A DNA stretch of 64,000 nucleotides from positions 310,001-374,000 of the forward strand of contig NBBA01000008.1 in the NCBI GenBank assembly GCA_002794785.1, written 5' to 3'. How positions within the stretch are numbered: position 1 is the stretch's first letter; each line of letters starts with the position of its first letter. The stretch is from Coniferiporia sulphurascens. Taxonomy: Eukaryota > Basidiomycota > Agaricomycetes > Hymenochaetales > Hymenochaetaceae. Of this stretch, positions 9,801 through 21,800 are shown one piece after another. A model generated the notes under the pieces. It was not told where the DNA came from and ran no database searches. It saw only the letters and a program-made list of their open reading frames with translations. The position numbers and the translations under genes are program-made.

Positions 9801-10557
9801 ATGTTGTTCTCTCGTGTTGCATCATTCTTCGGTGTCGTCCTGACAGTCGGTGCTTTCGCACTTGCCGGCCCCGCCGAGAAGCGCACCAGTGCTGCGAGCG
9901 CTCAGACGGTCCTCACGACTCTCCAGTCGTCGACCAATTCGATCATACCTCAAATCAGTCAGTAATTTTCTCTTTGGAGCATAACTCCTAGTTTTGTCGT
10001 CATAGAATTGTGCTAACTTAAATAAAATCATCGTTCCAGACGCTCTGAGTGCAAGCGGGACGCCGTCCGATTCTACTGCTCTACCGCTCATCAATGAGCT
10101 GGTCTCGGCGCTCAACACGGCCCAAGCCTCCCTCGCCGCTGTGAATGCTGGCGGATCCGTTCCCCTCGAGAAGCGCCAATCCGTAGATGAGGTCGCCACT
10201 CTTGTCGCCGGAATAGTTTCGGTTTGTATCCATAGCACCGTCTCTGAAGTTTATGTCCTCTAGCTGACCTGCTGAACAACAGGATATCACACTTGCGCTG
10301 AACGGAATCGTCGGCGTCCTCCCCATCCTGGACTCTGTCCTTGTTGATGTCGACGTTGCTCTTTCCGAAGTATTGACCGGTGTCGAAATCGCCGTCGATG
10401 GTGTTTTGACCCTCGTCTCTGGCCTGTGAGTTAAACACTTACACACTCTGATATTGCCCATATACTCACTTGTGACCACGTCTATAGACTTGGTGGGGTC
10501 GTTGGTATACTGGAGTCCCTCGCCCTGGGACTTGTCCTTGGTCTGCTCGGCCTTTGA
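9801..10557 (+). CDS. Small secreted protein with two Kex2 sites
   Basis: The model is join(9801..9957,10040..10221,10283..10425,10488..10557), giving exactly 183 residues. The signal peptide MLFSRVASFFGVVLTVGAFA is followed by a short propeptide ending AEKR and a second dibasic site LEKR about 80 residues later. Kex2 could therefore release a 70-residue middle peptide and a hydrophobic C-terminal part of about 95 residues. The C-terminal part has regularly spaced Val, Leu and Ile (DITLALNGIVGVLPIL..., ending ALGLVLGLLGL), suggesting an amphipathic or surface-active protein. Intron 1 uses the donor GTCAGT at the same phase-1 site as its paralogues at 2493 and 5938. Function is unknown; the family looks like a basidiomycete small secreted protein. 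Confidence 0.85.
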
Positions 10558-11449
10558 TGATACATCCTTGAGGCCGCCACATTTCCGGTCCCTCGCGGGC
10601 TGGAAAATTAAAGGATTCTATAACTTTCGTTTTTTCTTCCCCCTCGTTGCGGGCGACGGCTACCTGAGAACGGGGACCGTCGTCGTGCTTTATGCCTGGT
10701 CTTTCTCGCCTTTGGATGTGACTGCTTTGTGATTCCTTGTAAATTGTCCGATAATGAATACGAATGAATGTTTTCGTCGATTGTCGATTGTGTGGCTCAA
10801 TGCGAAATTCACATGCATTACAGCCGGCGTCTGCCGGCGAAACGCGGGCGGTAATACATGTAGTACGTGGCTATTACCATTTCTCTCTCTTTCGTTGTAT
10901 CCAGTGATTGTTTATCGGAGGCTCGGCCTTATGTGAATGAATCATCACATGCTCTAAGGATCCGATATAAAGCGTAGGTACGACTTCCAAGGAAGTTGGC
11001 GGTGGTAAACTACCAAGCTCTTCGAACTCATACGGTGATAGATGAAGTGATATAAATGCAGCGGTGGCGTTTGACCGCGAAGTGCCTTACAATTCCGCGC
11101 TAAGCCGGAAGAGGATGAATGAAGACACTGGTCCTGGTCGGCCTATCCTTAGCTCCCGCGTTCCTTACAAACGGTAATAGGGTCGTCTTCGCTCCTAGTA
11201 CTAGTGGGGCTTGCACGGCGGACGATCACGTATTAATATCTCATAGGAGCACACCCGGTCCGATTAATATTGGATTGCACTAAAACTATTAATTGGAATT
11301 GAATTACAGGGTCAAAACAGACGTGTATATCGTAATGCACAGCGAGGAATAAAAGCGTAATGTGAATGTCTTGTCCGTGTCATAGTCCGTTGATTAATCA
11401 ATAGTCCGCGAATGTCCGTACTAAACTATAGTCCAGCTCCAACGCGGGC
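10558..11449. other. Intergenic, between convergent secreted-protein genes
   Basis: This is the shared 3' region of the genes at 9801 (+) and 11992 (-). No coding frame, RNA gene or repeat is recognised. Confidence 0.5.
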
Positions 11450-11992
11450 TCACGAGATGACGACCGTCACGTTCGCGATCTGCGTGGAAAGATACGGCCC
11501 GGCCTAAAGTAAGATATGAATCACCAGGTCAGCGCTATTAATAATGTGAGTATTAAGAGAACACATACCCCGACAAGGTTTGCATGCGGGACGCTGATGA
11601 CGGCAGGTCCCTTGGGGAATCCAGCTGGGACGGTGACAGTAAAGTTCTGCGCGGGCTGGCCCGCACTATTCGAAGGACGTTGGGGGCTGAAAGACCCTGC
11701 ATAGAGAATCTCGCCGAGGTCCTCACTCGCATCCTCGCAGGGATTCTGCGAGCAGTGGTGTAATGCGATGCTAACACCGATCTCCGTCGAGCCGGTCAGT
11801 GTGTCCTACAAAGAGGAAAGTCAGCCGCTGTGAATAGACGTAAATAATATCAACTAAGCGTACTGGTTTCATGACGGAGACGGTGGTCTGCTGTCCTGCG
11901 GTGATGTTCCTACCGACGGACGGGGCAGCGATGGAGATGCCTTGAGCGAGTGTCGCAGCGACGAAGGACAAAAGGACGACGATGAACTGCAT
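11450..11992 (-). CDS. Small secreted protein of an uncharacterised basidiomycete family
   Basis: The model is complement(join(11450..11503,11569..11805,11864..11992)), 139 residues in three exons with phase-0 introns and donors GTACGC and GTATGT. The signal peptide is MQFIVVLLSFVAATLAQG. The mature part begins with a conserved-looking ISIAAPSVGRNITAGQQTTV segment and has a DTLTGSTEIGVSIAL motif. A Cys pair (HHCSQNPC) follows, then a C-terminal block ending NLVGAGPYLSTQIANVTVVI. The layout suggests a small beta-sandwich extracellular protein, with N-glycosylation sequons (NIT, NFT, NVT). This signature recurs in secreted proteins of many Agaricomycetes. No enzymatic function is known to me. 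Confidence 0.85.
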
Positions 11993-12096
11993 GACTGGCT
12001 GAGGTGAGAGGGTCGGGGATTCGTGGAGTAGGCGCTCAAGTAGTGTTTGCAGAGGGAAAAAAGGTTGGTGAGGCTCATCCTGCTGAATTCGCTCCC

Positions 12097-12104
12097 TTTT
12101 TATA
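12097..12104 (-). promoter_or_regulatory. TATA box for the secreted-protein gene starting at 11992
   Basis: Read on the minus strand this is TATAAAAA, about 105 bp upstream of the ATG. It is the only such motif close to the start. Confidence 0.5.
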
Positions 12105-13071
12105 GACCCTCCACACTCCAACACATGTTTTGGACAAGAACAAAGCCGATGGATGCGATGACGGCACGTGCCTTCGGAGCGCCGGAAGCGAGGAAAACGG
12201 AGAAATTTAAACAAAAACATGACATACGCGGCATATGTTCACCGTGAACCAAACTATGAACGGCGAAGAAGCATAGTCAAGGGAATGTTAGTGCATCGCC
12301 TTGAAAACATACGGCGGACTAGTCGGCATTAGGCGAAGACTGAGGCCATGCATGACGAGTTTTCTGTCGGCTGCCGGATGGGAGTGCACGGGATTGCACA
12401 GCAGTCATCACCTCACTCCACGCTAATCTCGATTGCTACAATGCGGCGATCGGCAGAAGACACCATGAACTTTCATATGTTGTGCCGACTGGAGAATGCA
12501 GAATATTCCAGTGCATTCGGAGGCAGGTCTTTGCCACTTGAGGCTACGGCGTGTTTCGTGAGCCGGAGACAATGCCCGAGAAATAAGCGTATGCACACAC
12601 CCTTCATGTTTTCGCCTAACCAATAATCCATAAATAGACTAAGTATAAATTTGAGAAAAACGACTAGCTGCTTTGGGTGTAAGGTCGTAATTATCCCGCG
12701 GAGTGTGCGGTTTGGAAAGACGATACAGTAGATGTAAAGAGCCCCAGCAGGTAGAAGTAGAAGACTGAGTTGCGTTTGTGAAGATCGTAAGCGCGTGGCG
12801 TGCGTAAGATTAGATAGGCGTGGGGACCTTTGATTTGCTTACCAGTAGGTTCGGACGCGACTTGGGTACTTCCCGCATCAGCGTCTATCGCAAATATGTC
12901 TTTAAGCGGCCCAAAACCAGCTGGAGGTTTGCCAGCGAACCGGACAGTCACGAGGACCCGGGGATAAACAGGTTGTCTTCTGGCCGGGAGGCGGGACTGT
13001 TCGCCCCTCATGGCACGCGGTATCGTATTAAAAGCAAACTCGCGGCGCATCAGGCAGTCGCGGACGGTGAG
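12105..13071. other. Divergent promoter region without a gene
   Basis: This separates the secreted protein (-) from the glycoside-hydrolase-like gene (+). A TATAAAT motif near 12645 is about 435 bp from the next start. Frames at 12348-12626 and 12820-13161 lack any protein-family support, and the latter overlaps the real start in another frame. Confidence 0.45.
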
Positions 13072-13080
13072 ATGCCCGTA

Positions 13081-15076
13081 ATGAAGTCGCTTGTCGTCTT
13101 TGCTGCGCTTGTTGCCCACGCTATCGTAGCTTCTGGGCAGACATGGTATGTGGTTTGTTGACAAACCGCACACCCGTGAACTTACTTCGACGGTGCGAAT
13201 GGCAATCCAGGTGCGGCAAACATTACATGGAAGGCTCGAGCGTAGTACTTCCCGGCGGTGAATTCCCTGTGCCCGCGACATCGAAAGAGCCGCTGCTTGC
13301 GTTCCGCTGCGCACCCGCCATAAAACCGTACCTCGCCGATGACGATTCTGGAATATTCATTATCGACACGCTCGTTACGAACTCCAAAATTGCGGGAGCC
13401 GTCCAACTCGATTCCCGCAACATCGACTTCGATGATTTGCTCGTAACTGTTTCAGTTAATGGACACGATGTTGTCAGCGGCAGTGTTCCGACGAATGCGA
13501 GTGCGCACGAGCTCGATTTTTCTCTTAAAGAGCTCGCGCCGCAGGCAGCTGCATTCGAGGTGGAATGCACTGCAAGGTCGGGTAGCCAAACATTCCATGC
13601 AAATTCAACGCTGCAAAAACTGCCGAATCCGACAGGCGGTGCAAGTGTGACTAAGATGGATATGAGGACGGGCGCGATGCTCGTTCAAGGCGAGAAGGCT
13701 GGCGAGTGGAATACGCTGTTCCCAATTGGGTTCTATACGATTTTCGACGGCTATTTGTCAACGAATCTGAGCGTTGTGGATGACTTGAAAGACAGAGGGT
13801 GTGTTATCATTTTGCTCGTTTCTTAACAATTTTCTTAAAAAAAGTATCTCAGATTTACCATCGTAAGTGGAGAAACTGTGCTTCATAACGGTTAATTTAT
13901 GGGATGATAGATACACATCGTGCCGACATTTGACAATATGACTGCCTTTAATGAGGTGCTGGATCGTATGGAAGAGGTCGGCATCTACCTGATGTACGAT
14001 ATGCGATAGTGAGTTATCATCAATTCGGCTAGCGTCTGACGCGTGCCATCTTCCGTTTTGCTAAGATGTCTGATTCCCTAGCACGTACATGAATCTCACT
14101 TCGGTGACTGAACAAGTTAACATGATAAAAGACCGCAAGAATCTTTTGCTCTGGTACACAGGTGACGAGCCTGATGGAACGAGCGACCCGCTCAATGCAA
14201 CGAAGATCACATATGACCTTATCAATGAGCTCGATGGTGGATACCATCCCGTTTCCTTGGTCCTGAACTGTCAAGACTATTACTTCACGGAGTACATTGA
14301 AGGCACAGACGTCGTCATGGAGGATGTGTATCCAGTCTCCGTGAATGCAACATTCTCAGCTGAGTGGCACACCCCATGCACGCCCGACTTCGGCGACTGC
14401 GGATGCGACAATTGCAAGGGTAACTTCGACGATATCGCTGCAAGGCTGGATGAGTTCACGTTCAGGCTAAACACACTAGGCGAGTCACGGACAAAGACGA
14501 AGTGGGGAGTTCCGCAAGCATTCGGAGGCAGCGAGTAAGTGCCACTTGTGAGTGTTAACGTATATCGCTTCTGATGGTTACGTCCCATCAGGTATTGGCC
14601 TCGCGCACCTACAGGAAATGAATGGCTAGTGCAAAGTATCATTTCTATCAACCACGGGGCAACAGGTTAGCAGGTTTACTTCCCCCGTCAATACTGCGGC
14701 GGAGCTTACGCCGTACATAACAGGGATTGTTCCCTGGAGTGATCCCACCCCTCAGGATATCAAAGATTCTGCAACGGACCTCGCTAAGGCGCTTCCGACG
14801 ATCAAGACGTTCTTATTTGACCCTACCGCCATCTTCTCTTCCATAACACAAAAGGGTATTGACATCGGACTATGGACGATTGGACAGAGCTCGCTTGTGC
14901 TCGCCACGAACACGAACAATTCAACGGTATCTCTTTCGTTGGATCTTCCGGGATTGTTTGAATTCAAGGCAACGGACATCTTGAACAGCGGCGGATCATT
15001 GCAATTGGTCGGGTTTGGGAATTCGGCGAAGTTGTCATTGGACGCGCTGGGATCCGTTGGGTTCGTGATTGAGTAG
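13081..15076 (+). CDS. Secreted glycoside-hydrolase-like protein
   Basis: Seven exons join to 546 residues: 13081..13145, 13211..13798, 13853..13862, 13911..14008, 14082..14534, 14592..14665 and 14724..15076. Exon 3 is a 10-nt microexon that restores GFTIIHIVPTFDN across the join. The protein has a signal peptide (MKSLVVFAALVAHAIVASGQ) followed at once by TWCGKHYM. An N-terminal beta-rich region spans about residues 25-170. A barrel-like part follows, with WNTLFPIGFYTIFDG, GIYLMYDMRYTY and LLLWYTGDEPDG (about 275-286, a plausible acidic catalytic pair). Next come MEDVYPVS, INHGATG and a C-terminal beta domain. Many NxS/T sequons indicate secretion. Relatives are usually labelled glycoside hydrolase superfamily proteins; the substrate is unknown. 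An in-frame ATG three codons upstream (13072) is possible. Confidence 0.85.
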
Positions 15077-16177
15077 CTGGTATTGGTCAATTGAAACTTT
15101 TAAACGGAGAAGTTGTCTGGTTTTGTTCTGGAAATCAATAAATAGTTTCTGTTTCTGAGCCGGTGTAAGGGCTGCATGCGTATCGCGTGTCGGGAAGTCA
15201 TTGTGCCTGCCGCCCGATTGGGGTCGACTATCCGGCTTGAAAGAGTCCCACATAAATTTTCAAAGTGCCGTTAGGCATACGGTTTGCATTGTTCGTTTGG
15301 CTGAGCTGTCCTTGCATTTCTCATGATCAGCGGTGTTCATCAGCAGCTTGAGTAGTTGCACAGGAGCTGGAAACTGTGTCGGCCTTCCATAACTCCCTGA
15401 GAATTCCTCGGAGCTCGACTTTTGGCCATGAGAAATAAAAATCTGCCGAGAAATCAAATTTATGGAAATTTAGTGTGCATTGTATAGGGGATCTGTTCTC
15501 ACCGGTTGGCGCCCTACTAAAGTGTGTACAGTACTCCGTTTGAATGCCAGTGCGTGCTGCCGTGCACTTCTACAATATCGCGCCGCCAGCGCTGTGAGAT
15601 ATCTACATTATTAACGATTGTACATGCTTGCAGAGAGGCTTCCCTGATTCTCAAATGAGTATTGACCCATTATATTTTTAGTTGCAGCGTTACTTTTAGC
15701 CAAATGCGTAAACACGATAACTGCAATTGTCGGCCAGCATAAACAATCTCGAAACGGGCTCAAATATACTATATATATATATGCACCTTGCGGAGTTTCG
15801 ATCGCGTGCGCGTCGCGTTGGCGGCCTTCACTCGGGCGCGTTACTATGTACGCTCATCTGGTTTACGACATCCGCCAACATACCCATCTTCCTCAACAAT
15901 GATTACCGAAGAATTCTACCTGTTTGGGTTGTCTAGTTGCTGACCGACTGCGTGTAAGATACAGGCCGGGACAAGTAAAGAAAATAATGTTCAAGTTCTG
16001 GGCGGCCATACAATCGCGATGGTGTCATTCCGGCAGCCCGTCTCGCCATCGGTTCAGACTTCTTGCGCTATTGCAAAATGGATTATGGAACTGTGCTTAT
16101 CTCCAGACTATTTCTTTTATAGTCCCTTCTCTTCCCTTCGCTGTGTTTGACTTCACGGACTTGCTGGTCTCCTTGCG
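15077..16177. other. Intergenic region with a short TA repeat
   Basis: No gene is supported. A short (TA)n tract lies at about 15765-15782. T- and C-rich sequence near 16115-16140 (TCTTTTATAGTCCC) probably belongs to the promoter of the transporter starting at 16178. Confidence 0.45.
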
Positions 16178-18608
16178 ATGGCGACAGACACGGTTCTTTC
16201 GACGCACTCCGCCACTAGTACTAGCGACGTCGAAGCGAAGGAGAAAGATATTAAGCTCTCTTCTGACGTAGCTCATGTCGATCAAATTCATTCGATACCG
16301 GAGGGCCATGGCCAGGACGAGGATAACCCCTTTTTCGTCCGCGACCTCGAATACTCCAAAGCAGAGGAGGCTAGCGTTGTCCGGATCCTCGACACGCGCC
16401 TCTTCCCGTGGATTCTGCTCACGACATTCGTGTTAAATATGGACCGCACGAACAACTCCAACGCTATCTCGGACGACCTACCTGCGGATCTTGGTTTCAA
16501 TATTGATGTCGTCAATACAGCGACGGCGATTTACTCCGTGCTATTTTCCGTTTCATGCCTATCTGGTGCTGTATTTGCGAAGATAGCCGGTCCATCGCGA
16601 TGTATGAGCCCCGATCCATCGTACTAACTACCGCTCGCTAAGTATAGCATTTTCAGGGATCCCAATTCTAATGTTCTCTTGGGGACTTGTCACTTTGGCA
16701 CACGCCTTGATAAAGGACAAAGCTGGCTATCTGTCCGGTAAAAAAATTATATTGCTAACGATATTGCTGCCTTACTCACAATTGCGCGCAATCATAAACC
16801 TGCAGTTCGCTCTTGTATGCTCAGGGTCATGTTTTCTGTTGTGAATACTTAAAAAAGAATGGGATTTTTGTCAGTCATTGCCATTACCGAGGGTGGTGTA
16901 ATCCCTGCAACGCTGGTATATTTAGGAGGATTTTACAAGAGCACAGAGCTAGCTACTCGCCTCGCCTGGTTTTGGGGTGTCCAGGTAGGACAATGTTCAG
17001 TTTCCTGGGTCCTTTAATCTGACGAGGCACAGAACATAGCGAGTGCTGTTAGCGGACTCATGGCCAGGTATGGTCTCGGTGGCGTCTTTAGAGTTGTTTT
17101 TAATGGCGCGATTGCGACACCAGCGGACTCCTTCAGCTCCAGGGCGTTGGCGGCCTTTTCGGATGGAAATGGCTCTTCCTTGTTGACGGTATCATAACCG
17201 TTGTGGTGGCCGTCCTTACTTGGTATTGTAGCTTATGCGTCTTTTGAAACCAGCTTCCTAACCGGTATACAGGTTTTATCTGCCGCGAAGCGCCTCGCGC
17301 ACGAGGGGTGGGCTGAGGGGATTCAAACCGTGGTTTGACGAGCGGCAAGTCCGCATCGCGGTCACTAGAGTTGTCAGGGATGACCCTGCTAAGAGGATCT
17401 ACGAGTATGTGAATCGCACAAGGGTTTTCTTGGTAAACTAATATGGTTGCATAGCTCGACTGTCACCTGGGCTGATGTCAAGGATAGCGTCACGGACCTT
17501 GGTCTGTGGGGGCATTTAATCCTGACCGCCATTGGGTTAACACCCACGACTCCCTTGTCCACTTGTATGTTGTCGCATTTTCTCCTAAGGTAGTTGTAAC
17601 TGCGCTAAAAGGGGATTTTAGACTTGCCAACTGTCATAAAATCCTTCAACTTCAATGTCGTACGCACTTTTTACTCCCCATCTATAAGGCTAGAAATAAC
17701 CGGTTGTCACGACAGTTTGTCGCAAATGCACTCACCGCTCCGCCATACATACTTACATGTATCACGTCCGTGGCTGTCATTTGGCACTCTGATCGTTCCG
17801 GTGAGCGAGGATTACACGGTGCCTTCGGAGGTGCGTATTCATACCCTTTGTGGAAATTACAAAACAGCAAACCAATAAGCGATTACATGTCTTTTATCCT
17901 ACTTCTCTGTACCAGCCGCGTGGCAGCTTGTTGGCTGGATTCTCTTGCGCTCCCTTCCTGATGGCACGAGCAGAGGTGTCAAGTGAATACACGTTTTCTC
18001 TTCTTTACGTACCTGTCGCCTGGCTTAGACGTTTCGTGTTACAGGTATTTCGCAGCATGCGTCGTCCAATCATGGCCCTACACTCACCCGCTGAATATCG
18101 CTTGGATGTCCGAAAACACGGGGAGTGTCGGGAAGCGTACGATAGCTTCTGGAGCCGTGATTGGGTTTGCGAATATATATGGGAGTAAGTTCGTTTTTGG
18201 TTTGTATATTGCCTTGTGCCGATGCTAATGCGTCCATTTACAAAAGCTTGGGCTAGTCAGGTACGTTTTTCCTTCAATATGTTGAGTATATGCGTACAAA
18301 AGTCGTCTCACGCCGAATTCTTGAACAGATATATCAGGCCGACGATAGTCCGAGTAAATTTCAGCCTTCATCGGATGTAGTTCCTTGCCCTAATGCACCC
18401 TTTAGACTTTAGACGCGGGAACACCATTAATATCGTATTCGCGGGCACAGCGACGGTCTTATGGATAGTTCAGAAGCTCTACTACAAATATCGTAACAAG
18501 AGAAATGCGAAACGCTTCGCAGCGCTGTCAGATGCGGACCGCGAAAGGGAAGATTTGGAAGCGGAAAAGAAAGGAAACAGAAGTATGACCTTCCGCTTCA
18601 CGACCTAG
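16178..18608 (+). CDS. MFS transporter, anion:cation symporter (Dal5-like) family, copy 1
   Basis: A multi-exon gene of about 500 residues. Exon 1 (16178-16601) holds a cytoplasmic N-terminus and RLFPWILLTTFVLNMDRTNN (TM1 and the following loop). Then come ILMFSWGLVTLAHALIKDKA, VRSFIAITEGGVIPATLVYL, GVGGLFGWKWLFLVDGI, YLPTVIKSFNFN, ALTAPPYILTCITSVAV and WMSENTGSVGKRTIASGAVI. The C-terminal tail ends GNRSMTFRFTT. A 9-nt microexon at 16806-16814 supplies the VRS of the TM4 motif. Such transporters import organic anions (allantoate, nicotinate, vitamins) with protons; the substrate here is unknown. It is paralogous and inverted to the gene at 29732-32157 and related to 36987-39472. All splice joins I could follow keep the frame open, so it looks functional. 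Confidence 0.9.
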
Positions 18609-18879
18609 ATGGCTGGTCGGGCGAGATTGAAGTCGTGCGTGGAGGTATAAGGACTCTGTCTATAATGTGTAACCAATGCCATAGGAAGAATTCCGGCGAG
18701 GCGAGAAGAGAGATGTAAGGGTATATTGGGAATTGGTGAGATCTGGGCTTAAGGTGTTTATCCCAAGCTCGGCTGTCCTGTATGCTGTGGATCGTCGTGG
18801 GAAATGTGCGCTATACTCGCGGGATAGTTGGTGCTTGCATTATGGGCACTTGCACTCATGTTGACGTGATCTCCTGACG

Positions 18880-21800
18880 ATGGATCGTGGTGGATTCAAA
18901 TCACAAATTGTGGAAATAGTTGACGAAAGTGAGTACGACAAATGTAAAGGACATCTGTCTTCTCCTAGCTCTGCCAATGTTGATGAATTGTTTGTTCCTG
19001 CACGCTAAAGCCGATCCTTTCCTGGCACGATTAGATGGACTCCTTCCGCCGTCGCTGGTAACCATGAGGAGTGCATCACAGGGATCGACATCCTCATCAG
19101 TTAGCTCTGATTAGATGACTGTTTTCTGAAGTTTATAACATACACTTAGATTTACTGGGAAAGCACGGACGATATCACCAAGACTTTCTTCGCTCCTGCT
19201 GATGGTCATCGCCCCGGTACATGTGTTGACATAACGTCCAATCCGCAACAAGACCATCACCTACCTCAGTCGCGGAAACCACAAGGTGACATCTCCCCGG
19301 CCGGTGCAAGTACTAGTGTATCGATCAACCGAACCCGAACTGCCGCTCCTTTCGGCTCGAGCTCTGTCTTAAAGAAGCGTTCGAGAACGAGTACAACTGT
19401 TTCAGACATCGTATCTAATAACGACCAAAAGCGCCCAAGGATTAGTACAGATACCAACGATCCTTTCCACTTCGAACGTCTGACCGGGTCTTCGGCACCA
19501 GCAATAATCTCTCCTGGTACCCCAACTTCATCCGACTATCGTAGCCTTATAAACATAGTGAGCATAGTTGTTTTCCACGCTAATTCTACTCTCACAAACC
19601 GTGTTAGGCATATGATCCCACCCTGCAAAAAATTATAGATAACAAGCAGCTCTCCATTGGAGTACAATGGGAAATTTCGCGATTGATCTCCACGGGCCGG
19701 ATCGACTATGGTGATATCGTGATCGAAGTACTTGACAAACTCAAAGGCACAAACTTTACCGCCGCGCCAAAAGTCGTAAGCGTGCTGATCCCGGACGCAA
19801 CCCCCGAAGAACCGCTTGCAGCACAGTTTGCGGCTGCAATCAAGGAGGAGATGGGGGCAAGGGTAGGCTCTATGACTGGTGGCAAGTAATACTCGCTAAT
19901 GGATTATCTACAGACACCCTGGCTGGAGCTCGACAAGGAACTGGCTGCACTCAAATTATGTCCGACGGCCGGACTGGGCTGTAATGGTGATAGTTCTTGG
20001 TATGGGGGAAAGATCCACTTCATCGGGAAACTCAAGGACACTGGTCCAGGAAAAGGATATAAATCGAAGTTTGCTATTGAGCTTGAACGTCCGACACTGG
20101 GGCCTTCGTCACGCTTCGCGCGCCGCTTCGGTTCTCACTCATTTCTTCGTGTCAACATCAAGAGAGACATACTGAATAACAAAAACTTGACTGATGACAT
20201 GGTAACTTATTTTCGCCATCCCTTCGTTCTCAATGGCCGTATCTTCCGCATGTTTTTCGCCAAAGAACGCTCCGTGTTCTTGTACATGACGAATGAGAGT
20301 ATTGAGAATGGTAAACTATATTCGCCCGTGGAAGATTCCCCGGATGGGCAAATGTCGATTTTGAAGTTCTTGAATTGGCATAATCCCTTGGTACATAACC
20401 CAAACCAGGTCTGTAGGCAAACTTTACTTTTGTTCGGTGAAGGCCAATTATTCTACTATTCCGCCAGGCAGTTGCCAAGTGGGCAGCCCGTTTCGCCCTC
20501 GGTTTATCAAACTCCGTCCCAGGACTCAAGCTGGATGCGAACCGTATCTACACAATAGAAGACGTAGGTAGGTATTCATGCATGTGCGATTACATCTTTT
20601 ACCAGACCTAATTTCGTTTCCCCATTCCAACGAAGCCTCTCCTCATTGGAACGGAAAAGGAAAACTTCCGTCAGAGCTTGTAAGTAAATCTTAGCTTCCA
20701 AAGGAGGTAAAAAGTCTCATAGTCATTGTCTAGGACATGACGGACGGCTGCGGCTTCGCAAATGCGGCCCTTTTAAAGGCTCTTCGCGAGAAGTTCGAAT
20801 GGGAGAGTTTCCCTACAGCTGTGCAGTGTCGCTTGGGCGGTGCTAAGGTAATAGAGCTCCTTCCTGAAAGTCTCCTGTGACACTCAAAGAAAAGAAGGGG
20901 ATGTTACTTCTCCATCCTTCAGGGAGGTATAATGACCCGGATATCGTTCCCGCGGCATGGGTGCGGCCGTCTCAAACAAAAATCAAGTATGCCAAGGACG
21001 AGCCCCTGGATGATGCCCTTCTCACCATCGATGTCCTTCGCTCCTCAAAAATTAAGACACCTGCTCGATTGTCGGCAGAGACAATTATCTGCCTTGCCGA
21101 AAACGGCGTGGAACACCGGACTTTGGTGAAACTTATGCTAGATGGGCTCGACGAATTAGTAGCTGGCCTGACGACGTGGGACGGCCAGAACGCTATGGAG
21201 AGCCTATTTTTTAACGTCGCGCGCGTGGGCGGGGTTATGACCTCACGTATGGCGCGCGAACATGCTGGGGAGTCCCGTGCCAAAGGGTTTGGGCAAATCG
21301 AAGACGAGGAGGATGAAGACGATGAAGACGATCTGCAGATAGACTTGGCGGTACATCAGCGCTCGACGGCTTGGTGGGATGACCAGTGAGACTTATTCTG
21401 TTCACAAATCATTGAAATGCACTGACATATAGAAAAAAAGGATTTCGGGTTCGTGGCTTACTTTTCATTCACCGGTAATGCGTTTGACGTCTAGCTTGCT
21501 TCGAGATCAGGGCAGCCATCATCTTTGCAAGAAACCGCGATGACCCTGATATCCTCTGGCTTTGAACCGCGCTCCAGCCCGGTTCTTGCGGCAAAATTGA
21601 AAGAGGTGACAAAAATGGCTGTCGAAACTTTTGTGAAACGGTACAAAATTGTAGTTCCAATGTCGTGTATGGCGTTTATTGTCCCAGGTAAGTCAATTGA
21701 TATGAGACAACATATTTTCGGTCCGCCTTTTCACCTTCTCTGTCCAGATCCCCACAATATATTAAAAGAGAACGAGGTGTATGTAAATATGGAGTCGGGC

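Noticed and set aside
12691..13314. 207-codon minus-strand frame
   Set aside because: It lies antisense to the start of the glycoside-hydrolase-like gene, whose signal peptide and spliced frame are convincing.
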